Positions 7,659 through 12,233 of a stretch of 12,233 bases of DNA are shown one piece after another. The DNA is from JAAYBG01 sp964411675. Lineage in GTDB: Bacteria; Bacillota_I; Bacilli_A; ML615J-28; CAG-698. Below the pieces are notes generated by a model that was not told the DNA's origin, did no database searches, and saw nothing but the letters and a program-made list of their open reading frames with translations. The stretch is from NCBI GenBank assembly GCA_964411675.1, contig CAYPLR010000037.1, forward strand, positions 1 through 12,233, given 5' to 3'. How positions within the stretch are numbered: the first letter of the stretch is position 1; every line of letters begins with the position of its first letter. A program made the position numbers and the translations under genes.

Positions 7659-7688
7659 ATTTTACCACTTTTACCTATTTAATTCTAA
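7659..7688 (-). promoter_or_regulatory. Promoter for the glycosidase-transporter-Nudix unit
   Basis: Minus strand: weak -35 TTAGAA (7683-7688), an 18-base spacer, and -10 TAAAAT (7659-7664) with TGG before it, giving an extended -10. It follows directly after the terminator of the ribonuclease gene. The leader would be about 30 bases. Confidence 0.55.
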
Positions 7689-7713
7689 TAAAAAATAGCC
7701 TTTTTACGGCTAT
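7687..7713 (-). terminator. Rho-independent terminator of the ribonuclease gene
   Basis: On the minus strand ATAGCC (7708-7713) pairs with GGCTAT (7695-7700) around GTAAAAA, and TTTTTATT follows (7687-7694). A GC-containing 6-bp stem with a clean T-tract is a good intrinsic terminator. It separates the ribonuclease unit from the glycosidase unit. Confidence 0.75.
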
Positions 7714-7754
7714 CGATTTAAAAATACACTTTTACTGGTTTTCTTTATCGTACC

Positions 7755-8507
7755 CTAATGTAATATTTTATCATTACTATTTCCAAGCATTAGTTTTAAT
7801 AGTTTATAGACTAATACAAAAAGAAAGAATGGCATAAGCAAGATAAAAATAACAACTTTTTTACTCATTGGTTTTATATTTTTTAAAAAGTATTCTTTAT
7901 TTCCTTCTTTTTTTATCCAAATATGGGCTACAATTGTTCCTTCGCTAATAACCAGTATAATTAATGTAATCCAACAAGCATTGTTGAACAGATTAATCGA
8001 CCATTTTGAAATAAACCTAAAACCAGGGCTTTCATTTTGTCCATAATGATTATCGGTATAGAATATTTCACTATAATCACCCAAATAAACAAGTCTTTCT
8101 ACCCCTCTATTCCCCATCTTGATGAGTTCATCTCTATTTGTATAGATATCACATTCAAACGCACCTTGATTAAGATTCGTTGTATAATTCCCTATCCAAT
8201 CAGAATAGCCCAATTGTTTTTCGGTTTCAAATTCATCCCCACCAAAATTTAGATTATCGCTAAGAGCATCAATAACTTTTTGTGTGGTATCACCCACATA
8301 TAATTGATCGATTTCTTCCTTTGTTTTAAAATTCTGAGGAAGTTTATGATAGGTATAAAGATATAATGATACTTCATTCTTTGTATAATAATTTTTATTT
8401 TCATTAACGCGAATTCTTGTTGAAAGAGCAAGAGTAAAAATCAACAAGAGAAAGCATAAACTGCAATACATCAATAACTTTTTATTTTGTTGAAGTTTTT
8501 TTATCAT
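7755..8507 (-). CDS. Membrane-tethered barnase-like guanyl-specific ribonuclease
   Basis: The 250-residue product has one hydrophobic segment near the N-terminus (about 12-29), a soluble domain (about 40-165), and two more segments (about 175-196 and 218-239). The soluble domain resembles barnase (N1/T1/Ba ribonuclease superfamily). YLYTYHKLPQNFKTKEE matches barnase's YLQTYHKLPDNYITKSE, GGDEF matches GGDIF, FECDI matches the EADI around the catalytic base, and RGVERLVY matches RNSDRILY. NHYG matches the DHYQ around the catalytic acid. The equivalents of barnase Lys27, Glu73, Arg83, Arg87 and His102 are Lys63, Glu118, Arg134, Arg138 and His154, so RNA cleavage after G is expected. Positive residues flank the N-terminus and the TM2-TM3 loop, which places the RNase domain outside the cell. 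The ATG at 8507 has AAGGAA six bases upstream; a TTG at 8564 that could extend the frame lies inside the -35 box. The unit is monocistronic with its own promoter and terminator. Confidence 0.8.
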   Translation of the reverse strand: MIKKLQQNKKLLMYCSLCFLLLIFTLALSTRIRVNENKNYYTKNEVSLYLYTYHKLPQNFKTKEEIDQLYVGDTTQKVIDALSDNLNFGGDEFETEKQLGYSDWIGNYTTNLNQGAFECDIYTNRDELIKMGNRGVERLVYLGDYSEIFYTDNHYGQNESPGFRFISKWSINLFNNACWITLIILVISEGTIVAHIWIKKEGNKEYFLKNIKPMSKKVVIFILLMPFFLFVLVYKLLKLMLGNSNDKILH

Positions 8508-8513
8508 AGTCAT

Positions 8514-8519
8514 TTCCTT
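8514..8519 (-). promoter_or_regulatory. Shine-Dalgarno site deciding the ribonuclease start
   Basis: AAGGAA on the minus strand is six bases before the ATG at 8507. Another ATG two codons upstream, at 8513, is immediately adjacent to it and too close to be used. Confidence 0.55.
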
Positions 8520-8535
8520 ATTAACAACTAGAAAA

Positions 8536-8564
8536 ATTATAACATAGTTTAGTTGTAAAAACAA
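8536..8564 (-). promoter_or_regulatory. Promoter for the ribonuclease gene
   Basis: Minus strand: -35 TTGTTT (8559-8564), a 17-base spacer and perfect -10 TATAAT (8536-8541), preceded by TGT to give an extended -10. The predicted start is near 8529 with a leader of about 20 bases. This looks like a constitutively competent vegetative sigma factor promoter; no operator is obvious. Confidence 0.75.
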
Positions 8565-8592
8565 TATTGCTCAGTCATCATCTTTGTAACAT

Positions 8593-8624
8593 AAATAACA
8601 ATTTCATTTCTGAAATTGTTATTT
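8593..8624 (-). terminator. Hairpin terminator after luxE-luxC
   Basis: AAATAACAATTTC and its exact complement form a 13-bp stem with a 6-base loop, 35 bases after the luxC stop and just before the ribonuclease promoter. The stem is AT-rich and only partly backed by T residues (the right arm ends TTATTT on the minus strand), so termination may be incomplete. The structure is nearly symmetric and could act in either direction. Confidence 0.6.
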
Positions 8625-8659
8625 GTTTCAAATTTAAATGTATTTTTAATATAAAATAA

Positions 8660-9913
8660 CTATTTTATCTCAACAATTCTAGAGTATTCTCGTAATGGAT
8701 AAGTACCATCATGGGCTTCTCCAGGAAGAACTTTTGACATTTCTTGTCCACTTGTGATACGAACAAGACCAGTTCTTGCAAATATACTTGATAAAGTTTC
8801 CCAATCATTAGCTTCCACACATAAACCAACGGTTTGCAAGTGATTCTTATGTGGCTTTAACGTTTGTATAATTTGATTTCTTGGAAGTCGTTTAATCCAT
8901 ACATTACGAAACATATAAGATAATTCTAGGTTTGAGTCTTCTTGGTATAATAAACTACACCCTTCTCCTTTAAAAATTCGGCTTTTAGTTTGATGCTGTT
9001 CTAATTGCTCATTATATAAATAAAGGGCATTCTTAGCTCGCATATCATAGGGAACAGGCTTAAAACTCTTATTCACTTTATTAAATATCTCAAAGAAGCG
9101 TTTTGTAAATTGGATCTGCTCTTCACGGCTGTCAGTATCAAGGTAGATACCTTGACATGATGAACATAAGAGTTGGTTCGTTTCACAAATATGCTTTGCT
9201 AAACCTTCTAGTTGTTCGTCTGTTGCTTTTAAAGTTGCATAAGCAAAAGACAATTTGTGACCCCATGTAATCAACTTTGTTTTCGTATCCACCATATCTC
9301 TAGCTGCTTTAACTGCACTATCTCCACCCCAAACAATGACTGCATCAGCAAGATTAGCAAGTTGTTGCAAACTATCGAGTTCGGTTGAAGGAACATCAAA
9401 TACATAAATATATTCAGTTAAAGCAGGTTCTATGCAAATTAGTTCATGAAGAATGAAAATCGATAGCCCTGCATCGCCTGCTGGAAGTTTTAAAAGATTA
9501 ATATTACCAACCAATAAACCTTCCAAAACACTATAAGCAGGTAATCCATCCGCATTACCAGCTGCAATGTGGAATAAAACACCCAAAGGATACCTTTGAC
9601 GTTTGATTTGGCTATCTGATTCTAAAGTGCCAAGTTCTACTTCGCATTTAATAGTTAGAGCTTCTTTCGTGAATAGTTTAACAACATTTAAAAAATCTTC
9701 TTGAGAAACATCAAGTTTCCTCAACAAAGGATTTAAAACTTCATCATAGTCTCCTTCTAGAACCTTCTTTGCAAGTTTATCACAAGCATCTATTACTCTA
9801 TTTATTGTAATTGGATTGGGTTTTTGAAGAGTTTCCAACAAATGCTGAGGAAGATTTTGAATTAGTTGATTTTGTTCTTGATTAGGGAGTATTTGACCTT
9901 GATATAGAATCAT
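8660..9913 (-). CDS. luxC: LuxC-like fatty acyl (acyl-CoA/acyl-enzyme) reductase
   Basis: This cytosolic protein of about 417 residues belongs to the LuxC family (PF05893), a branch of the aldehyde dehydrogenase fold. In luminous bacteria LuxC takes an acyl group from LuxE and reduces it with NADPH to a long-chain aldehyde. Visible family features are the HIAAGNADGLPAYS nucleotide-binding stretch, followed by KLPAGD, an internal VIVWGGDSAV strand and turn, and CSS within NQLLCSSCQG. The first Cys of that motif (residue 250 from the ATG) is the expected acyl-accepting nucleophile. Length is slightly below the 450-480 residues of Vibrio and Photobacterium LuxC. A GTG at 9922 directly after the luxE stop could start the frame, but AGGTGG (9919-9924) lies five bases before the ATG at 9913, so that ATG is preferred and translation is coupled to luxE. 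There is no luxA, luxB or luxD here, so the aldehyde is not for light; its fate is unknown. Confidence 0.9.
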   Translation of the reverse strand: MILYQGQILPNQEQNQLIQNLPQHLLETLQKPNPITINRVIDACDKLAKKVLEGDYDEVLNPLLRKLDVSQEDFLNVVKLFTKEALTIKCEVELGTLESDSQIKRQRYPLGVLFHIAAGNADGLPAYSVLEGLLVGNINLLKLPAGDAGLSIFILHELICIEPALTEYIYVFDVPSTELDSLQQLANLADAVIVWGGDSAVKAARDMVDTKTKLITWGHKLSFAYATLKATDEQLEGLAKHICETNQLLCSSCQGIYLDTDSREEQIQFTKRFFEIFNKVNKSFKPVPYDMRAKNALYLYNEQLEQHQTKSRIFKGEGCSLLYQEDSNLELSYMFRNVWIKRLPRNQIIQTLKPHKNHLQTVGLCVEANDWETLSSIFARTGLVRITSGQEMSKVLPGEAHDGTYPLREYSRIVEIK

Positions 9914-9918
9914 AAAAT

Positions 9919-9924
9919 CCACCT
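9919..9924 (-). promoter_or_regulatory. Shine-Dalgarno site for luxC overlapping the luxE stop
   Basis: AGGTGG on the minus strand overlaps the TAG stop of luxE and is five bases before the luxC ATG at 9913. The arrangement implies translational coupling and rules against the GTG at 9922. Confidence 0.65.
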
Positions 9925-11032
9925 ACTTCTTTAAATATTCCTGAGCTCCTACAGCACAGGTAATAATATCTTTAACACCTACACGAGTAACAATCTCTAA
10001 CCAAGGAGATTTGTTACCACAAGCGCATGGCTCTTGATGGAGAATTCCTAAATCATCCGTCATTACACTAACGATTGGATTACTATTTAACATTGGTGTT
10101 AATAAATTCACTAATCCAACTTGCCCATTAGGAACTTCTTCTAATGTATCAGGATCTCTAATGATGATGCGACTATAAATTGGTACATGGAAATGGTGAT
10201 GTTTACAGGTCGTGTATACAATAGGATGTTCCACAGCACTAAAGAATTCAACAATATGATCTTCATCAATATCCAATACTTCTTTTACAAGCTGATAAAA
10301 TGTTTCTTTACTAACTTGTTCATGTTGAAAGTTTTTCCAGCCACCACCAATAGATATCATACTACCTTTAGGCATATGTAAATGAATTCCTTCTTCTTTC
10401 ATCGATTTCAGTAAGAAATAGGTGTATGCTGGAAAGCCTACCGTTCGAATAGGGAAGCGACCTTTTTCATATTTAATAAGAGCTTCTTTGATTCTATTTA
10501 AATCAAGTAGATACTTGTTATCCTTCCATTCGAGTGCATAAGTTCTACTAATTGCTGGTGCATAATATGTAAATCCATACGCTGATTTTGAAATCGCTGT
10601 TTTATTTTCCCTCGTTGGTCGATAACTAAAAATTAAATAATGAACGGGTTTGAGTGACAATAAACGATGATAACGCCCCAAATTCCAAAGCATCCAAAAT
10701 CCTAGGCGAAGGCTGTTCCAATCTAATCCGATTTTTGATGCTTTTCCGCTTGTACCTGAAGATGTCGCTTTAATTATCATCCTTTTTTCTGGTATAGATG
10801 TTAAATCATGATGTTTAAAATAAAGTGTTGGTATCAAAGGAATACGAGCTAAATCTTCGTATGTTTCTATTGTACGGGGGTCAAATCCTTTCTCATTCAA
10901 AATTCGCCGATAATCAAAGCATCTATAATAATGATGAATGGTATTCTCTTTGATGGCTTCCAAAAAAAGAGATTGTGTTTTTTCAATCTCATAAGGATGA
11001 GAATGATGAAATAGCTTAGATCTTGATGACAT
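9923..11032 (-). CDS. luxE: LuxE-like acyl-protein synthetase (long-chain fatty acid-protein ligase)
   Basis: This 369-residue enzyme is of the LuxE family (PF04443) in the ANL adenylate-forming superfamily. It should activate a fatty acid with ATP to acyl-AMP, bind it as a thioester, and pass it to the LuxC protein encoded directly downstream. The ATP-binding P-loop-like motif ATSSGTSGKAS is at 89-99. GFPAYTYFLL lies mid-protein, and MTDDLGI with PCACGNKSPW near the end matches the family's aspartate and Cys-X-Cys-Gly region. Cys 359 in DIITCAVGA, 11 residues from the C-terminus, corresponds to the acyl-carrying Cys 364 of Photobacterium LuxE. The length equals the family norm, so the protein looks intact and active. 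The ATG at 11032 has AGAGGA nine bases upstream and a strong promoter about 95 bases upstream. The gene is the first of a two-gene operon with luxC. Confidence 0.9.
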   Translation of the reverse strand: MSSRSKLFHHSHPYEIEKTQSLFLEAIKENTIHHYYRCFDYRRILNEKGFDPRTIETYEDLARIPLIPTLYFKHHDLTSIPEKRMIIKATSSGTSGKASKIGLDWNSLRLGFWMLWNLGRYHRLLSLKPVHYLIFSYRPTRENKTAISKSAYGFTYYAPAISRTYALEWKDNKYLLDLNRIKEALIKYEKGRFPIRTVGFPAYTYFLLKSMKEEGIHLHMPKGSMISIGGGWKNFQHEQVSKETFYQLVKEVLDIDEDHIVEFFSAVEHPIVYTTCKHHHFHVPIYSRIIIRDPDTLEEVPNGQVGLVNLLTPMLNSNPIVSVMTDDLGILHQEPCACGNKSPWLEIVTRVGVKDIITCAVGAQEYLKK

Positions 11033-11071
11033 AACTAATGTTCCTCTCTTCTTCTCACAGCGTAATTTTCC

Positions 11072-11098
11072 ATTTATTTAGAATATTTATAAATAAAT
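11072..11098 (-). repeat. AT-rich inverted repeat in the luxE leader
   Basis: ATTTATTT (11072-11079) and AAATAAAT (11091-11098) are exact complements separated by 11 bases. They lie between the predicted transcription start (near 11120) and the Shine-Dalgarno site. This could be an operator or a weak RNA hairpin, but in DNA this AT-rich it may be chance. Confidence 0.35.
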
Positions 11099-11126
11099 TA
11101 CATATTAGTATATTATGGTTTCTTAA

Positions 11127-11155
11127 ATTATAGCATAATATCATCATACCTTCAA
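11127..11155 (-). promoter_or_regulatory. Promoter for luxE-luxC
   Basis: Minus strand: -35 TTGAAG (11150-11155), an exact 17-base spacer and perfect -10 TATAAT (11127-11132) with TGC before it (extended -10). This is the best promoter in the window. Transcription would start near 11120, giving a leader of about 88 bases that is long enough to hold regulatory structure. Confidence 0.8.
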
Positions 11156-11218
11156 TCTATTATCTTTTTATAATGATGTAAAATTTTAACAATAACTGTA
11201 ATAATCGACATATTTCCA

Positions 11219-11234
11219 AACAAACAAGTTTGTT
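11219..11234. promoter_or_regulatory. Perfect palindrome, possible TetR-type operator
   Basis: AACAAAC-AA-GTTTGTT has perfect 7-base arms with a 2-base centre. Its size and symmetry are typical of sites for dimeric helix-turn-helix regulators of the TetR kind. It lies about 63 bases upstream of the luxE -35 box, which fits an activator or looping site better than simple promoter blocking. No regulator gene of that type is in the window. Confidence 0.4.
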
Positions 11235-11288
11235 AAACACCTAAATCACATACATTCAACCCTATCTCGAGTGTGCGAAAAGTCCCGT

Positions 11289-11312
11289 AAAAAGTCTATG
11301 AATATACTTTTT
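11289..11312 (-). terminator. Weak candidate terminator after the RhuM-like gene
   Basis: On the minus strand AAAAAGT and ACTTTTT pair around a 10-base loop, about 30 bases past the stop codon. The T residues are inside the stem and no further T-tract follows, so this is a poor intrinsic terminator, listed only because nothing better is visible. Confidence 0.3.
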
Positions 11313-11343
11313 TAAGAATTGTTGTAGTAAATATTTATCTATT

Positions 11344-12225
11344 TTATAGATTATATTGTTTAATTAGATTTATAAGTATTTTATTATCCTCTATTTTTGT
11401 AATAGCAAAACATTTCTTTCCAGCATCCTTAAGAGATGCTCCAACTAGATATAATGTGGTTCTATCAATGATAATAAATCTGTCGTGAAAATTATTCGAA
11501 TACCTAACATCTAAAGTTGGATATTGCTTGTTAAATGCTTTAATATCAATTCCAAGTATTTTAGATTTAGAAGGATCAGTAAATATAATCACTTTTACAT
11601 TTTGTTTTTTAGCCACCAATCTATCTAAAATAGTCCTATCAACGAAATTATCTATAATAATTATTTCATTATTAGCTTGTTCAAATAATTGTTGAAGAAG
11701 AGAATAAGCATCGTATACTTCTCCAGAATAAAAAATCTTTTTAGTTGGTATATCTTTATAAATTAGTTCATTTTCGATACTTAAAACTCGATTATTAATA
11801 CTATTTACTTTATTAATTAACTCAATATAGTTTTCATTTGTAACAAGTGTCCTATTTTCATTAATGACATATCCTCTTAATAAATACTCTTTTAAAATGT
11901 TATTTGCCCATTTTCTAAAAATGATACCTTGTTTTGACTTTATTCTATAACCAACAGAAATAATCATATCCAAATTATATAATTTAGTTTTGTATTTTTT
12001 ACCATCTTTAGCAGTTATCGAGGATTCCTCGACAACTGAATTATCTAATTCATATTCTTTAAATATGTTTTTAATGTGTAAACTAATATTATCTACTGAA
12101 ACTCCATATAAATATGCCATTTGCTTTTGAGTTAACCATACTGTTTCTTCTAATGGATTTATTGAAACCTCTAATTCAACTTCATTATTTTTAAATCTAA
12201 CTAATTCATACTTTTTTTCTTCCAT
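11344..12225 (-). CDS. RhuM family DNA-binding protein with C-terminal PLD-like (HxRx4D) domain
   Basis: The 293-residue product has two parts. The N-terminal part (about 1-125) matches the RhuM family (PF13310): ETVWLTQKQMAYLYGVS is a helix-turn-helix-like stretch, followed by HIKNIFKEYEL, YNLDMIISVGYRIKSKQG and FRKWANNILKEYLLRGY. A short coiled-coil-like stretch (about 130-156) links it to the C-terminal part (165-293). That part has alternating strands and helices (EIIIIDNFVD, VKVIIFTD) and ends in His247-x-Arg249-x4-Asp254, with GAS eight residues after the Asp. This resembles one half of a phospholipase-D HKD motif with Lys replaced by Arg. RhuM proteins are found on mobile and pathogenicity islands; their biochemical role is unsettled. 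The window ends eight bases beyond the ATG, so the Shine-Dalgarno site is only partly visible (AGAAGA) and the promoter is outside. The gene seems more AT-rich than its neighbours and may be horizontally acquired. It is unlikely to be functionally linked to luxE-luxC. Confidence 0.85.
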   Translation of the reverse strand: MEEKKYELVRFKNNEVELEVSINPLEETVWLTQKQMAYLYGVSVDNISLHIKNIFKEYELDNSVVEESSITAKDGKKYKTKLYNLDMIISVGYRIKSKQGIIFRKWANNILKEYLLRGYVINENRTLVTNENYIELINKVNSINNRVLSIENELIYKDIPTKKIFYSGEVYDAYSLLQQLFEQANNEIIIIDNFVDRTILDRLVAKKQNVKVIIFTDPSKSKILGIDIKAFNKQYPTLDVRYSNNFHDRFIIIDRTTLYLVGASLKDAGKKCFAITKIEDNKILINLIKQYNL

Positions 12226-12233
12226 ATTCTTCT

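Larger units (their letters stand above)
11033..11343. other. Intergenic region upstream of luxE-luxC
   Basis: This 311-base gap holds the luxE leader with an AT-rich inverted repeat (11072-11098), a strong minus-strand promoter (11127-11155), a 16-base palindrome (11219-11234) and a weak hairpin (11289-11312). I see no coding sequence, tRNA or insertion-sequence end in it. Confidence 0.7.

Noticed and set aside
8660..11032. Bioluminescence (lux) operon
   Set aside because: Only luxE and luxC homologues are present; no LuxA, LuxB, LuxD or flavin reductase is encoded in the window.
11160..11200. Second promoter upstream of luxE (TATAAA with TTATTG)
   Set aside because: The -35 matches the consensus poorly, and the nearby element at 11127-11155 is much better.
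1..12233. CRISPR array, tRNA, rRNA or insertion sequence
   Set aside because: I saw no regularly spaced repeats, no cloverleaf-like or rRNA sequence, and no transposase or terminal inverted repeats on either strand.

Overview
The window is 12.2 kb of AT-rich DNA (by eye about one third G+C). Every convincing gene lies on the minus strand, so transcription runs from high to low coordinates. TTG, GTG and ATG all appear as possible start codons, Shine-Dalgarno sites are of the GGAGG type, and extended -10 promoters (TGnTATAAT) recur. TGA acts as a stop (for example at the end of the DUF1576 gene) and Trp is encoded by TGG, so the mycoplasma code is not in use. Together these point to a low-GC Firmicute, or a standard-code relative of Acholeplasma or Erysipelotrichia. 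The species cannot be named from this sequence.

Layout in transcription order (right to left). At 11344-12225 is a RhuM-type DNA-binding protein whose C-terminal half carries a PLD-like HxRx4D motif. A 311-base gap then holds a 16-bp palindrome and a very good promoter. This promoter drives a luxE-luxC pair (9923-11032 and 8660-9913), an acyl-protein synthetase and a fatty acyl reductase with no luciferase or LuxD thioesterase nearby; the pair ends at a 13-bp hairpin. Next is a single-gene unit (7755-8507) with its own promoter and terminator. It encodes a barnase-like guanyl-specific ribonuclease domain held between transmembrane segments, with all the barnase catalytic residues apparently present. 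This is the most unusual gene in the window, and no barstar-like inhibitor is visible.

A new promoter at about 7659-7688 starts a unit of a surface lipoprotein with a GH5-like glycosidase domain (5615-7621), a DMT/EamA transporter with a His-rich tail (4574-5596) and a Nudix hydrolase (3993-4505). After 263 non-coding bases come a second, paralogous Nudix hydrolase (3241-3729) and a DUF1576 membrane protein with an internal duplication (1949-3226), which are translationally close. The last gene, with its own promoter, is an ABC exporter half-transporter (34-1875). A strong hairpin at 6-35 has its T-tract on the plus strand and probably terminates a convergent gene beyond the left edge.

Apart from luxE-luxC the genes do not form one obvious pathway. 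The common theme is the cell envelope: exporter, two other multi-pass membrane proteins, surface glycosidase and membrane-tethered RNase. For five genes the longest open frame begins too far upstream. Shine-Dalgarno position, promoter overlap or paralogue alignment favours an internal ATG, and the coordinates given here use those starts.
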